The position numbers were made by a program, and so were the translations under genes. From Phyllobacterium chamaecytisi (GTDB taxonomy: Bacteria; Pseudomonadota; Alphaproteobacteria; Rhizobiales; Rhizobiaceae): DNA of 64,000 nt. The notes under the pieces are model-generated. The model worked only from the letters and a program-made list of their open reading frames with translations. It was not told the origin of the DNA and did not search any database. Shown piece by piece: positions 9,768 to 19,065 of this stretch; the first letter of the stretch is position 1, and each line of letters begins with the position of its first letter. The stretch is taken from contig NZ_JAIQWW010000013.1 in the NCBI RefSeq assembly GCF_020164455.1, forward strand, positions 113,730 to 177,729, written 5' to 3'.

Positions 9768-10061
9768 GTGATCCGCCATATTGTATTCTTCAGCGCCCGT
9801 GAAAAGAAAGACGTCGAGACAATCGTGAAGGGCCTCCGGCGCCTTGGTGAAATCCCTCACTCGACCGTTTTCGAAGTGATGCCAAATACCAAGACCGATC
9901 CGATTTCCGGCGAGATCGATGTCGTCGTCTATGGGGAATTCGAGAACGCCGAGGCGCTGGCGGCCTACAAGGCGCATCCAATTTACGGCGAAACGACGGC
10001 TGTCGTTCGGCCGCTACGTGAACTGCGCATTTCTGCGGATGTGGTGTCGACGCTCAGCTAG
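9768..10061 (+). CDS. Dabb (stress-responsive alpha/beta barrel) family protein
   Basis: A small 97-residue protein that starts MIRHIVFFSA and shows the pattern of the Dabb/ferredoxin-like barrel family (VVVYGEFENAEALAAYKAHP). Such proteins are dimeric and often have no assigned reaction; some act in polyketide or aromatic metabolism. The start is GTG 9768; the alternatives inside the frame would cut the first beta strand. Its 3' end overlaps the convergent cueR gene by eight bases. It lies 100 bases behind preA and might be read through from that operon, but nothing else ties it to pyrimidine breakdown. Confidence 0.8.
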   Translation: MIRHIVFFSAREKKDVETIVKGLRRLGEIPHSTVFEVMPNTKTDPISGEIDVVVYGEFENAEALAAYKAHPIYGETTAVVRPLRELRISADVVSTLS

Positions 10062-10452
10062 ACCCAGCCGTGCCGGAAATGCTCTCGAGAATCGGACAAT
10101 CCGGCCGTTGGTCGCCATGGCAATGCGCAACCAGATGTTTCAGTGTGTGCTGCAATTCGCGCAACTCGATAATCTTGCGCTCGATTTCCTGAAGCTTTGA
10201 CTTTGCGATCGATTTGACGTCGGCACTCGCGCGGCTTTTATCCTCATAGAGCGCCAGCAGCTGGCGGCACTCTTCAACTGAAAACCCCAGCCCACGGGAG
10301 CGCTGCAGGAAGCGCAGCTTGTGCACATCCGACATGGAATAATCGCGATAGCCATTGTCCGCCCGATCCGGCTTCAGGAGGCCGATATCCTCGTAGTAGC
10401 GGATCGTTTTGGCTGGCAGGCCGGATTTGTCAGAAGCGTTACCGATATTCAT
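10054..10452 (-). CDS. cueR: Cu(I)-responsive MerR-family regulator (CueR-like)
   Basis: A 132-residue MerR protein: N-terminal winged helix with AKTIRYYEDIGLLKPDR, a long dimerisation helix (about 75-108), and a C-terminal metal loop with Cys111 and Cys119 (C-x7-C, CHGDQRPDC). In CueR this pair binds Cu(I)/Ag(I) linearly; Zn- or Hg-type regulators have a different set of cysteines. The gene follows copA by seven bases on the same strand, so regulator and pump are co-transcribed. Its likely target is the MerR-type promoter at 12995-13025. Confidence 0.9.
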   Translation of the reverse strand: MNIGNASDKSGLPAKTIRYYEDIGLLKPDRADNGYRDYSMSDVHKLRFLQRSRGLGFSVEECRQLLALYEDKSRASADVKSIAKSKLQEIERKIIELRELQHTLKHLVAHCHGDQRPDCPILESISGTAGSS

Positions 10453-10459
10453 GGAGACC

Positions 10460-12958
10460 TCACAATTTTATTGTCCGTAGCCGCAGCGCGTTCGCGATGA
10501 CCGAAACGGATGAAAGGCTCATGGCTGCTGCAGCCAGCATAGGCGAAAGCAACAGACCGAATACCGGATACAGCACACCTGCCGCGACCGGCACACCAAG
10601 CACATTGTAGACGAAGGCGAAGAACAGGTTCTGCTTGATGTTTCGGATCGTGGCGGCGGCAAGATGGCGGGCGCGAACGATACCGTTGAGGTCACCTCCG
10701 ACCAATGTTATCCCGGCGCTCTGCATCGCAACATCCGCTCCCGTACCCATGGCGATACCGACATCGGCCGCGGCAAGTGCAGGCGCATCATTGACGCCGT
10801 CGCCGGCCATCGCGACCTTGGCGCCTTTGGCATGCAGTGCATCGATGAGCTGTTTCTTGCCCTCCGGCAGCATATCAGCCCGGACCTCATCGATACCGAG
10901 CGCGCGCGCAACTGCCTGCGCCGTCACGGCATTATCGCCGGTTGCCATGATGACCTTCAGCCCCGCCTCGTGCAGCAAGCGAATTGCCTCCACGGCCGTC
11001 GCCTTGACCGGATCGGCAACCGCAACGATCCCGGCGGCCCTCCCATCGATCGCGATGAAAAGCGCGCTCTTGCCCAGCGCGCGCAAATGGTCGGCTTGCT
11101 CGACCAATTGTGAAACGTCAACGCCGATGTCCTGCATCATAGCCTTGTTGCCAAGCGTCACGCTTCTGGCGTTCACCGTTCCGGATACGCCCTTGCCTGT
11201 AGCTGCTTCGAAGCCGATGGCGTCGGCAAGCGTGAGATTGCGCGACTTTGCCCCTTCAACAATCGCTTCGGCGAGCGGATGTTCGGAGCCTTTCTCGAGG
11301 CTTGCAGCAAGAGCCAGCAATTCGTCTTCGGTGAAACCCGGTTCTGCAACCATATCAGTAAGCCTTGGCTTACCTTCTGTCAGCGTTCCGGTCTTGTCGA
11401 CGATCAGCGTATCGACGGCGGCGAAACGTTCCAAAGCCTCTGCATCCTTGATCAGCACGCCCGCGTGAGCTCCGCGTCCGGTTGCGGTCATGATCGACAT
11501 TGGTGTCGCCAGACCGAGCGCACAAGGGCAGGCGATGATCAGCACGGAAACGGCGGCGACGAGGCCATAGATCATGCTCGGCTCGGGTCCTACGAGTGAC
11601 CAGACGATGAACGCGACGATAGCAACCAGCACCACTGCCGGAACAAACCAGGCAGCGACGCGATCCGCCAGGCCCTGGATCGGTGCGCGCGAACGCTGGG
11701 CCGAGGCGACCATGCCGACGATCTGCGAGAGCACCGTATCAGCGCCGACCTTTTCCGCTTTTATCATCAGCGTGCCATTGCGGTTGAGTGTGCCGCCGGT
11801 CGCGATGTCATGTTCGGTCTTTTCGACTGGCAGAGGCTCTCCTGTGAGCATGGATTCGTCGATCGAGGAGCGCCCTTCGAGTACGATGCCGTCTACCGGC
11901 ACGCTTTCCCCGGGACGCACGCGCAGCCGGTCACCGGCAATTATCTCGTCCAGCGGCACATCCGTTTCTGTTCCGTCTTCGGCAACGCGCCGGGCCGTCT
12001 TGGGCGCGAGATCCAGAAGTGCGCGAATGGCGGAACCTGTGCGTTCACGCGCTCGCAGTTCGAGTATCTGGCCGAGGAAGACAAGCGTGACGATCACCGC
12101 CGCCGCTTCGAAATAAATAGGCACCGAGCCACCATGCATGCGGAAGGAATGCGGAAAAATATCCGGCAGGAACGTGGCGACGACACTGAAAGCGTAAGCT
12201 GTGCCTACACCAATGGCGATCAACGTCCACATGTTGGGGCTGCGGTTGATGAAAGAAGCCCAGGCCCGCTCAAAGAAGGGAATAGCCGCCCAGACAACGA
12301 CCGGCGTTGCCAGCGCGAATTCCAGCCACGTAGCCAAACTTTCACCAATCCAGGCACGCAACGGCAAGCCGAGCATCGGACCCATGGTAATCAGAAGCAG
12401 AGGAACCGAACACGCAGCGCTGATCCAGAAGCGGCGTGTGAAGTCCACCAGCTCCGGGTTCGGCCCTTCATCGCCGGTCGGGATACCTGCAGGTTCCAGC
12501 GCCATGCCGCAGATCGGACACGAACCCGGACCATCCCTGATGATCTCCGGATGCATGGGACAGGTATATTGCGTCCCGGCGGGCATGGCTTTGGGCGCAG
12601 GCCGAGCGCCGAGATAATCCTGCGGCGCTTTCTCAAATTTGGCGAGGCAGCCGGCCGAGCAGAAATAGTATTTTTCACCTTCATGGCGCAGGAAATGTTT
12701 CGCGCTTGCCCGGTCTACTTTCATGCCACAGACAGGATCGATCGCCTCGAGATGGGCGTTCGGCTCCGTTATGAACTTGCTCTGACAGCCTGCGGAGCAG
12801 AAATGAAACAGCCGCCCGCCATGTTCGGCTGTCGGTTTGTTCGCCTCCGGGTCAACAGTCATCCCGCACACCGGATCGCGCACGATTAGAGCTTCCGCGC
12901 GTTTCTCCCCGCTGCAGCAGGAATCATCGTGGCTGGGATGGGGATGGTCGTGTTTCAT
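10460..12958 (-). CDS. copA: Cu(I)-exporting P1B-type ATPase with two YHS domains
   Basis: An 832-residue heavy-metal ATPase. Instead of HMA metal-binding domains, the N-terminus has a His/Cys-rich head, two YHS-like modules (DPVCGM at 29-34 and 75-80, each followed by a [15 protein letters not shown] pair) and a zinc-ribbon-like heavy-metal-binding segment (YTCPMHPEI...CPICGM, about 131-152). The core shows the actuator motif TGEP (372-375), the membrane copper motif C477-P-C479, the phosphorylation site D521KTGT and the hinge GDGVND. It pumps Cu(I) from the cytoplasm to the periplasm. It is the first gene of the copA-cueR operon. Confidence 0.94.
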   Translation of the reverse strand: MKHDHPHPSHDDSCCSGEKRAEALIVRDPVCGMTVDPEANKPTAEHGGRLFHFCSAGCQSKFITEPNAHLEAIDPVCGMKVDRASAKHFLRHEGEKYYFCSAGCLAKFEKAPQDYLGARPAPKAMPAGTQYTCPMHPEIIRDGPGSCPICGMALEPAGIPTGDEGPNPELVDFTRRFWISAACSVPLLLITMGPMLGLPLRAWIGESLATWLEFALATPVVVWAAIPFFERAWASFINRSPNMWTLIAIGVGTAYAFSVVATFLPDIFPHSFRMHGGSVPIYFEAAAVIVTLVFLGQILELRARERTGSAIRALLDLAPKTARRVAEDGTETDVPLDEIIAGDRLRVRPGESVPVDGIVLEGRSSIDESMLTGEPLPVEKTEHDIATGGTLNRNGTLMIKAEKVGADTVLSQIVGMVASAQRSRAPIQGLADRVAAWFVPAVVLVAIVAFIVWSLVGPEPSMIYGLVAAVSVLIIACPCALGLATPMSIMTATGRGAHAGVLIKDAEALERFAAVDTLIVDKTGTLTEGKPRLTDMVAEPGFTEDELLALAASLEKGSEHPLAEAIVEGAKSRNLTLADAIGFEAATGKGVSGTVNARSVTLGNKAMMQDIGVDVSQLVEQADHLRALGKSALFIAIDGRAAGIVAVADPVKATAVEAIRLLHEAGLKVIMATGDNAVTAQAVARALGIDEVRADMLPEGKKQLIDALHAKGAKVAMAGDGVNDAPALAAADVGIAMGTGADVAMQSAGITLVGGDLNGIVRARHLAAATIRNIKQNLFFAFVYNVLGVPVAAGVLYPVFGLLLSPMLAAAAMSLSSVSVIANALRLRTIKL

Positions 12959-12994
12959 GATGCAACTTTCGGTTATGAACCAGATAGTGCATCA

Positions 12995-13025
12995 AAGGTA
13001 ATCTTTCCAGTAACTGGAAGGTCAA
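12995..13025 (-). promoter_or_regulatory. MerR/CueR-type copA promoter and operator
   Basis: Read on the minus strand, a -35 TTGACC (13020-13025) and a -10 like TACCTT (12995-13000) are separated by 19 bases, the stretched spacer typical of MerR-family promoters. The dyad CTTCCAG-TTA-CTGGAAAG fills the spacer and closely resembles CueR boxes of copA promoters. The copA start codon is about 37 bases downstream. This is direct sequence evidence that CueR controls its own operon. Confidence 0.85.
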
Positions 13026-13073
13026 GAGGGTTCTTGGAGATGAAGAGCCTTTCCTCGAGGCGCCGACATGAAC

Positions 13074-13099
13074 CCTCCCCCTTTGGGGGGGGGGCAGGG
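13074..13099. repeat. C-run / G10 homopolymer palindrome
   Basis: Between the copA operator and the end of the Ada-like gene, CCCTCCCCC is followed by CTTT and a run of ten G, then CAGGG. It can fold as a GC hairpin and may help end the Ada-like transcript, but there is no T tail. Runs of this length are prone to slippage and to sequencing error. Confidence 0.4.
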
Positions 13100-13113
13100 T
13101 TAAGAAACTGAGC

Positions 13114-14016
13114 TTAACCAGCCTGTGCCTGATCCGCCGCTTCCCCGCTCAACTGACCGGCTTCCCAACCAAGGATGGCCCGTTTACGGGTCAAGCCCCA
13201 ATGATAGCCCGTCAGCGCCCCGGACTTGCCCACTGCCCGATGGCAAGGGACGACAAAACTGACCGGGTTGGCGCCAACAGCGGCACCTACGGCGCGCGAA
13301 GCCTTGGGAGACCCGATATCGGCGGCGATATCCGAATAGGCGACGCATTTGCCCATCGGGATCTTCAGCAATGCTTCCCAGACACGCAGCTGGAAATCCG
13401 TGCCGATCGTGACGACCTTGAGCGGCCTGTCGGCGCGCCATTCTGCCGGGTTGAAGATCCGCGCTGCATAGGGTGCAGTGGCCGCCAGATCTTCGACATA
13501 GGTCGCATTGGGCCAGCGCGACGTCATGTCAGCCAGCGCTTCGCGTTCCTTGCCCGGATCGGCGAAGGCAAGGCCAGCCAGCCCGCGATCCGTCACCATC
13601 ACTAGCGCCAGGCCGAATGGCGAAATCAGAAAGCCGTAGCGGATTGTCAGCCCTGCACCGCGGGTCTTGTAATCGCCCGGCGACATGCCTTCATGCGTGA
13701 CAAACAGATCATGCAGCCGGCTTGGTCCGGATAGTCCCGTCTCATAGGCTGTTTCGAGCAGCGGCATACCCTCGTCCAGCAGACGCCGGGCGTGATCGAT
13801 GGTCACAGCCTGCAGGAAGCCTTTGGGAGAAAGGCCCGCCCAGCGGGTAAACAGCTTCTGCAGCGCGGTTGGCGACAGCCCGGTATCGCGGGCCAGCGTC
13901 TCAAGCGACGGCTGGTCGCGGTAGTCCTTGCTGATACGTTCGATGATATGGCTGACGATCGCATAATCGTCGCCGGTCGGGGTGATGTCTTTCTGAAGTA
14001 TGGCATGTGGTTTCAT
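13114..14016 (-). CDS. Ada-like regulator/O6-methylguanine-DNA methyltransferase without the N-terminal Zn domain
   Basis: A 300-residue protein with an AraC-type helix-turn-helix region (about residues 20-120, ETAYETGLSGPSRLHDLF) fused to a methylguanine methyltransferase domain (about 125-285) with the active-site motif PCHR (Cys258). That cysteine irreversibly accepts the methyl group from O6-methylguanine in DNA. E. coli Ada carries an extra N-terminal Zn/Cys domain that senses methylphosphotriesters; here residues 1-20 are too short for it. The fusion should repair DNA and may bind DNA, but the classical methylation switch is missing. It stands alone with about 80 bases to the next gene on its upstream side. 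Confidence 0.88.
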   Translation of the reverse strand: MKPHAILQKDITPTGDDYAIVSHIIERISKDYRDQPSLETLARDTGLSPTALQKLFTRWAGLSPKGFLQAVTIDHARRLLDEGMPLLETAYETGLSGPSRLHDLFVTHEGMSPGDYKTRGAGLTIRYGFLISPFGLALVMVTDRGLAGLAFADPGKEREALADMTSRWPNATYVEDLAATAPYAARIFNPAEWRADRPLKVVTIGTDFQLRVWEALLKIPMGKCVAYSDIAADIGSPKASRAVGAAVGANPVSFVVPCHRAVGKSGALTGYHWGLTRKRAILGWEAGQLSGEAADQAQAG

Positions 14017-14093
14017 GAGTTTTTACCTCTCTATTGAGGCTATATGACCACTCTGGGGCTCTTGTCGCCACCCGATTCTTGCAAGGTGTGGAT

Positions 14094-14600
14094 TTACCGT
14101 CGCTTGGCTGTCGCAAGCGCCATCTGGAATGCGGAAGCGAAGCTTTCACGGTCATCGGGATTGAGAAACGAGCCGATCGCCACGACCTTGCCCTGTCCTT
14201 CGACCAGCATCGACGTGATGCCGATTTCCGCATGGCGGGCGACACTGAACCGCGTCCAGAAGGGATTGAATTCATGCAGTTTGGCCCGGCCTGACGGGGC
14301 TACCTGGCGGATTTGCAAGGCAATACGCGAAACGCTCACCTCTTCATGGGCTTTTGCCGACGTATAGTTCATCCGGAACGCGGTATAGACCAGAAGAACA
14401 TCGAGTCCGAAGAAGCCAAAAACCGGCCAGGCACCAAGTGACAGAAAAAACAGCCCAGTGAGGAAGCTGCTGACACCCATCGTAGCCATCAGAATGAGAA
14501 AACCGGTTTGACCCAGCGAACGATGAGGCACGAGAAGCGCACGAAAAATTTCTTCCTCGTTTCGGCCCGCAGCGTCAAATGGGTTCATTGTTTGGCTCAT
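14094..14600 (-). CDS. DUF2244 membrane protein
   Basis: This 168-residue protein has two adjacent membrane helices near the N-terminus (around GQTGFLILMATMGVSSFL and WPVFGFFGLDVLLVYTAF) followed by a soluble beta-rich domain, the layout of the DUF2244 family of alphaproteobacteria. Function is not established. ATG 14600 (MSQTMNPFD) and ATG 14588 are both plausible starts; a start further upstream would overlap the divergent nth start region. The gene is divergent from nth with only about 20 bases between start codons, so their promoters overlap. Confidence 0.78.
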   Translation of the reverse strand: MSQTMNPFDAAGRNEEEIFRALLVPHRSLGQTGFLILMATMGVSSFLTGLFFLSLGAWPVFGFFGLDVLLVYTAFRMNYTSAKAHEEVSVSRIALQIRQVAPSGRAKLHEFNPFWTRFSVARHAEIGITSMLVEGQGKVVAIGSFLNPDDRESFASAFQMALATAKRR

Positions 14601-14622
14601 GGGCTTTAAGTATAGATGCACC

Positions 14623-15381
14623 ATGGAAAATCCCAAGCGTAAAATCGATGAAGATTATGTGAAGCCTGCTAAATCGGCCAAGGCGCGCAACGTTCCTGGC
14701 ACGCGCTATACGGCTGCGGAAATCCATGAAATCTTCCGGCGTTTTTCGATCCAGCGCCCGGAGCCCCGGGGCGAGCTTGAGCACATCAATCCCTTCACCC
14801 TGCTCGTCGCCGTAGTGCTTTCAGCGCAGGCGACCGACGCCGGTGTGAACAAGGCGACGCGAGCCCTGTTCAAGGTTGCGGATACGCCAGAAAAGATGCT
14901 GGCTCTGGGCGAAGCAAAGGTCGGCGACTATATCCGTACCATCGGGCTCTGGCGCAACAAGGCGAAGAATGTCATCGCTTTGTCCGAGGCGCTCATCAAC
15001 CAATATGGCAGCGTGGTTCCGGATGACCGCGACGAACTGATCAAATTGCCGGGCGTTGGCCGAAAGACGGCTAATGTCGTTCTCAACATGGCCTTCGGGC
15101 AATCGACCATGGCCGTCGATACGCATATCTTCCGTATCGGCAATCGGCTTGGCCTTGCACCCGGCAAAACACCGGAGGAGGTGGAGGCGCGTTTGATGAA
15201 GGTTATTCCTTCCGAATATCTCTATCACGCGCACCACTGGCTCATCCTGCATGGCCGCTATATCTGCAAGGCGCGCAAACCGGAATGCCCTTCCTGCATT
15301 ATCGCCGATATCTGCAAAGCGGCGGAAAAGACCTCGGAAATACCGGCTCCGCTGGTGTCGCTGCCGCCACAAATTATCTGA
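14623..15381 (+). CDS. nth: Endonuclease III
   Basis: A 252-residue base-excision repair DNA glycosylase/AP lyase acting on oxidised pyrimidines. It contains the helix-hairpin-helix LPGVGRKTANVVL with the catalytic lysine, the downstream aspartate in VDTHIFRIGNR, and a C-terminal 4Fe-4S motif C215-x6-C222-x2-C225-x5-C231. The N-terminus has a basic extension of about 30 residues, common in alphaproteobacterial Nth. ATG 14623 was chosen; an earlier in-frame start would add MGFKYRCT only. Its 3' end overlaps the convergent EI24 gene by eight bases. Confidence 0.95.
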   Translation: MENPKRKIDEDYVKPAKSAKARNVPGTRYTAAEIHEIFRRFSIQRPEPRGELEHINPFTLLVAVVLSAQATDAGVNKATRALFKVADTPEKMLALGEAKVGDYIRTIGLWRNKAKNVIALSEALINQYGSVVPDDRDELIKLPGVGRKTANVVLNMAFGQSTMAVDTHIFRIGNRLGLAPGKTPEEVEARLMKVIPSEYLYHAHHWLILHGRYICKARKPECPSCIIADICKAAEKTSEIPAPLVSLPPQII

Positions 15382-16093
15382 TCACAGTGGCTGGCGGCTC
15401 GGACTGCGCGACCGCCTTATGCAAATGCACCATCATCGCGGCGGCAAAGAGCGGGGTCAAAAGATTGAGGATCGGGATCGCCATGAAGGCGGCGATGACC
15501 AGCCCTCCCAAAAACACTGTCGTTGCATGTTTTGAGCGCAGCGCCTTGGCTTCCATTTCCGGGCGAAAGCGCATCGCGGCAAATTCGAAGAACTCACGGC
15601 CGAGCAGATAGCCGTTGACGACGAAGAAGGCGATGATGTTAACGCCCGGGATCAGCAGCATCAGCAAGGCAACAATATTGCCGAGGATAACGACGCCAAG
15701 GAATTTCACGGACAGGATCAATGATCGGACAGCGGGCAATGGCCGTCCTTTCGGATCGAGCGGATAATCTTCTTTTTCCACAACCTCCGCCACATCATCG
15801 AGGAACAGCCCCGCAACGATTGCCGTGACGGGCGCGATGAGCAGTGCAAGTCCAAGCGCAAGACCGATACTGGCGAAAAGGCCGGCAATGAAGCCGAGCC
15901 ATCCAGCCCAGGACGGCAATTCCGGCAGCATCTGGTCGAAAAAAGGCCAGGCCAGCGCCTCGAACAGTTCCCGCAGACCGAACCATATGCCGATGAGCAG
16001 CAAAACAGTCAGTCCGATAGATTTCCACAGGACAGCACGAAACTCCGGGCGAAACAGATGATTGGCCGCAGCGCGGGCGCTTTCAACGATCAT
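15374..16093 (-). CDS. EI24/CysZ-like membrane protein
   Basis: A 239-residue integral membrane protein with four or five hydrophobic segments (for example ALGLALLIAPVTAIVAGLFL and VILGNIVALLMLLIPGVNI). The pattern, including GYLLGREFFEFAAMR, fits the EI24/CysZ family, members of which include sulfate uptake proteins. In rhizobia these are usually annotated only as EI24-domain proteins, and there is no sulfur gene next to it here, so a transport role is not asserted. It converges with nth. Confidence 0.75.
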   Translation of the reverse strand: MIVESARAAANHLFRPEFRAVLWKSIGLTVLLLIGIWFGLRELFEALAWPFFDQMLPELPSWAGWLGFIAGLFASIGLALGLALLIAPVTAIVAGLFLDDVAEVVEKEDYPLDPKGRPLPAVRSLILSVKFLGVVILGNIVALLMLLIPGVNIIAFFVVNGYLLGREFFEFAAMRFRPEMEAKALRSKHATTVFLGGLVIAAFMAIPILNLLTPLFAAAMMVHLHKAVAQSEPPATVIR

Positions 16094-16257
16094 TTACGGG
16101 CGCTTTCCAAGGTTTGTGGGTTGCGGACATAGGGGCAGTTCACAGTCAAGACAAGGCAACACGCCAAAGAAGGGGTAGTCAACCGGCTGCCGACGCGCTA
16201 GGACAGGCGCCAAAATAACCGCCAACAGGTACCGAACAGTTCAATCCCGGAGTTTTC

Positions 16258-17250
16258 ATGTCCAACTTTGACGTGCTTTGCATCGGCAATGCTATTGTCG
16301 ATATCATCGCCCGCACCGATGATGATTTCATCATCAGGAACGGCATCATCAAGAACGCCATGAACCTGATCGATGCCGATCGCGCGGAGTTTCTCTACGA
16401 GCGCATGGGTCCCGCGATCGAAGCCTCCGGTGGAAGTGCCGGCAACACTGCGGCAGGTGTCGCCAGTCTCGGCGGGCGTGCAGCCTATTTCGGCAAGGTC
16501 GCAGACGACCAGCTCGGCCATGTCTTCATCCACGATATCCGCTCCCAGGGCGTAGCTTTCGATACACGCGTATTGAACGCGCCTCCGCCTACCGCGCGTT
16601 CGATGATCTTCGTCACGCCCGATGGCGAGCGCTCCATGAACACCTATCTCGGCGCCTGCATCGAGCTTGGACCGGAAGACGTTGAAAGCTCCAAGGTAGC
16701 GGAAGCCAAGGTCACCTATTTCGAAGGTTATCTCTGGGATCCGCCACGGGCCAAGGAAGCAATTCGCCTGTCGGCGAAGATCGCGCATGAACACGGGCGC
16801 GAAGTATCGATGACGCTGTCAGACCCTTTCTGCGTCGATCGCTATCGCGAGGAGTTCCTTGAACTGATGCGCTCCGGCACGGTGGACATCGTCTTTGCCA
16901 ATGAAGCCGAGTTGAAATCACTCTATCAGACCGATGATTTCAAAACGGGCCTTGATCTCATCCGCAAGGATTGCAAGCTTGCAGCCGTCACCCGTTCTGA
17001 AAAGGGCTCCGTCGTGGTCTCGAAGGATGAGACTGTCGCAGTTCCGGCGATCGAGATTTCCGAACTGGTCGATACGACCGGCGCTGGCGATCTTTATGCC
17101 GCCGGCTTCCTGTTCGGCTATACGAACGGCCGATCCTTGACGGATTGCGCGAAGCTTGGTTCGTTGACCGCAGGTCTGGTCATTCAGCAGATCGGTCCGC
17201 GGCCGCAGCAGAATTTGAAAGCTGCAGCCGAACAAGCCGGACTACTTTGA
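16258..17250 (+). CDS. Adenosine kinase-like PfkB-family sugar/nucleoside kinase
   Basis: A 330-residue PfkB-family kinase. It has the N-terminal GNAIVDI strand, the glycine pair region GGSAGNTAAGVASLGGRAAY, and the C-terminal signature DTTGAGDLYAAGFLFGY containing the catalytic aspartate and anion hole. Alphaproteobacterial members of this subgroup are annotated as adenosine kinases (adenosine to AMP), but ribokinase-like sugar kinases share these motifs and the substrate cannot be fixed from sequence alone. The start ATG 16258 follows CCGGAG. It overlaps the convergent TRIC-family gene by nine bases. Confidence 0.85.
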   Translation: MSNFDVLCIGNAIVDIIARTDDDFIIRNGIIKNAMNLIDADRAEFLYERMGPAIEASGGSAGNTAAGVASLGGRAAYFGKVADDQLGHVFIHDIRSQGVAFDTRVLNAPPPTARSMIFVTPDGERSMNTYLGACIELGPEDVESSKVAEAKVTYFEGYLWDPPRAKEAIRLSAKIAHEHGREVSMTLSDPFCVDRYREEFLELMRSGTVDIVFANEAELKSLYQTDDFKTGLDLIRKDCKLAAVTRSEKGSVVVSKDETVAVPAIEISELVDTTGAGDLYAAGFLFGYTNGRSLTDCAKLGSLTAGLVIQQIGPRPQQNLKAAAEQAGLL

Positions 17251-17895
17251 TTTGATATAACCCTCGCGCTTCAGCTCTTCCGACGTGCGACCGGGCCTGT
17301 GATATGTCGGAAGCGCCCAGCCGAAATAAAGCGCCCCTCCCCGCACGACAAACGCGGCGAGCGCTGCGACGAGCGCTGAAATCTCCGGCCCGACGGCGAG
17401 GCTGTGCAGCACTATGTATGTGACCGACCCGGCGAGGGCTGCGGTCACATAGATCTCGCGCCGCATCAGCACGGACGGTTCTCCGGATATGATATCGCGC
17501 AGAATTCCACCAAACGTCGCAGTCATGATTCCGGTAACAATCGCGATTGTTGAGTCGAAGCCCAGTGCGAGACTTTTGGCCGCGCCAATAACACTGTAGG
17601 CGGCAAGACCGAGCGCATCGAGCCAAAGCAGAACGCGGTAGCGCGATTCGAGCAGATTGGCTGAAAAGTAGACGAGTATGGCTGCCGCAGCGCAGACCAT
17701 AAGATTTCCGGGATCCTTGACCCAGAACACCGGTACACCAAGGATCAAGTCGCGCAGTGTGCCCCCGCCGATGCCGGTGACAGCGGCGAGAAAGACGAAG
17801 GCGATAATATCGAGTTGGCGACGCGATGCCGCCAAAGCCCCGGTTGCAGCAAAGACGAATATTCCGGCATAGTTGAAGAGCTGGATCATGGTCAT
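17242..17895 (-). CDS. TRIC-like cation channel family protein (UPF0126)
   Basis: A 217-residue, very hydrophobic protein made of two repeats of a three-helix unit plus a final helix. It carries the family motifs AVTGIGGGTLRDLILG and MTATFGGILRDIISGE, one per repeat. Bacterial UPF0126/YadS proteins share the trimeric intracellular cation channel fold and are thought to conduct potassium; the ligand in this organism is not known. The ATG is at 17895. It is monocistronic, ending against the adenosine kinase-like gene. Confidence 0.85.
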   Translation of the reverse strand: MTMIQLFNYAGIFVFAATGALAASRRQLDIIAFVFLAAVTGIGGGTLRDLILGVPVFWVKDPGNLMVCAAAAILVYFSANLLESRYRVLLWLDALGLAAYSVIGAAKSLALGFDSTIAIVTGIMTATFGGILRDIISGEPSVLMRREIYVTAALAGSVTYIVLHSLAVGPEISALVAALAAFVVRGGALYFGWALPTYHRPGRTSEELKREGYIKSK

Positions 17896-17955
17896 CGGCA
17901 GTTCCCCCTGCGCCGTTATTCTCGTTACGATAGTGCATGACCAGACAAAATGAAA

Positions 17956-17986
17956 AGAGCCACATTCCGCTTGGAAATGTGGCTCT
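17956..17986 (-). terminator. grpE terminator
   Basis: A long stem (AGAGCCACATT-CC paired with GGAAATGTGGCTCT, one bulge, GCTT loop) sits just behind grpE. On the minus strand it is followed by TTTTCATTTTG, so it reads as an intrinsic terminator for grpE. Confidence 0.8.
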
Positions 17987-18008
17987 CAAAGCTGATCTGA
18001 CGATCGAA

Positions 18009-18722
18009 TCAGGCGTCTTTTTCTGCCTGCGGATTGATCGGGCCAGGCTCAGGCTGACCTTCGGCAGATGCCTGTTTCGGACCGCCTTTTGATACGCCGA
18101 CAAGCGCCGGACGCAGCATACGGTCACCGATGACGAAACCGCTCTGCGCAACCTGCAGTACCGTGTTGTGCGGCACATCCGCATTTGGAATTTCGAACAT
18201 CGCCTGATGGAAATTGGGATCGAATTTCTGGCCCAAGGGATCGAGTTTCTTGACGCCATGACGCTCCATGGCCGACATAAGCGAACGCTCGGTGATTTCG
18301 ACGCCCTCAGCGAGGGTCTTGAACCCGGCATCGCCACTTGCCAGCACATCGGCAGGGATGGCCTCCAAAGCACGCTTCAGATTGTCGGAAACGGAGAGCA
18401 TATCGCGAGCAAAATTGGCGACCGAATAGGCACGCGCATCGTGGACATCGCGCGCAGTACGCTTGCGCAGGTTTTCCATATCGGCGGCAAGCCGCAACAA
18501 CTGGTCCTTCAGGTCGCCGTTCTCGGCGCGCAATTTATCAAGCTCGGCCCAGTTATTGGCATTTGCCTCGATCTCGTCGTCCTGAGCGACGGCATATTCT
18601 TCAGCCTTGCGTGATTTGAGAAAATCATCGGCAGCGCGCTTCAGCGCATCGCGATCGCGCGGGTTCTTCAGGTCGCGCTGGTCGAGATCAGGGTTGTCGT
18701 GATTTTTCTTGTCTTCAGCCAT
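18009..18722 (-). CDS. grpE: GrpE nucleotide exchange factor
   Basis: A 237-residue DnaK co-chaperone that releases ADP from DnaK. The N-terminal 70 residues are charged and disordered, followed by a coiled coil ([20 protein letters not shown]) and the beta-wing domain with family motifs ([28 protein letters not shown]). The start was set at MAEDKK (18722) because residues upstream are not conserved-looking and the length then fits the family. hrcA lies upstream on the same strand but is separated by a 341-base gap holding a palindromic element, so the two are probably transcribed separately. Confidence 0.94.
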   Translation of the reverse strand: MAEDKKNHDNPDLDQRDLKNPRDRDALKRAADDFLKSRKAEEYAVAQDDEIEANANNWAELDKLRAENGDLKDQLLRLAADMENLRKRTARDVHDARAYSVANFARDMLSVSDNLKRALEAIPADVLASGDAGFKTLAEGVEITERSLMSAMERHGVKKLDPLGQKFDPNFHQAMFEIPNADVPHNTVLQVAQSGFVIGDRMLRPALVGVSKGGPKQASAEGQPEPGPINPQAEKDA

Positions 18723-18798
18723 GTATCCTGTCCATTCAATATTCATAAGTTGCGCTGGATATCGAGGTTTAGGCCATAAAAATCAAGTGCAAATGACC

Positions 18799-19065
18799 AG
18801 GTCGTAAACTCATAAATCTGGTAGAAATGGCGCCTGAAACGGCAAGAAGATGCGAGGAGAGACGCGAAGGGCGGGGTCTTTCCCCCATCCGAGCGGCTCG
18901 ACACTGCAGCTTGCAGCCGTTTCGGCGTCGGGAGGATATGGTCCATCTTCCCGGCAACATCGTCGCAAAGGCTTGAAAATGGATAAACATTTCCATCGCC
19001 TTTGCTCCTTGTATCCGAAAACATGGCCTCATACCATTTCCATCAGATTTATGAGTTCACGACCT
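18799..19065. repeat. MITE-like element with 32-bp inverted ends between hrcA and grpE
   Basis: The gap between grpE and hrcA holds no convincing gene. A 32-base segment at 18799-18830 (AGGTCGTAAACTCATAAATC...) returns in inverted form at 19034-19065 with about 28 of 32 positions matching. An internal stem lies at 18965-19005 (GCAAAGGC / GCCTTTGC, with an additional inner GAAAATG/CATTTC pairing). The right arm touches the hrcA stop codon. The arrangement is that of a small non-autonomous palindromic element; no transposase is encoded. Confidence 0.6.

Noticed and set aside
11810..12889. 359-codon plus-strand frame over copA
   Set aside because: Antisense shadow of the copper ATPase; composition not protein-like.
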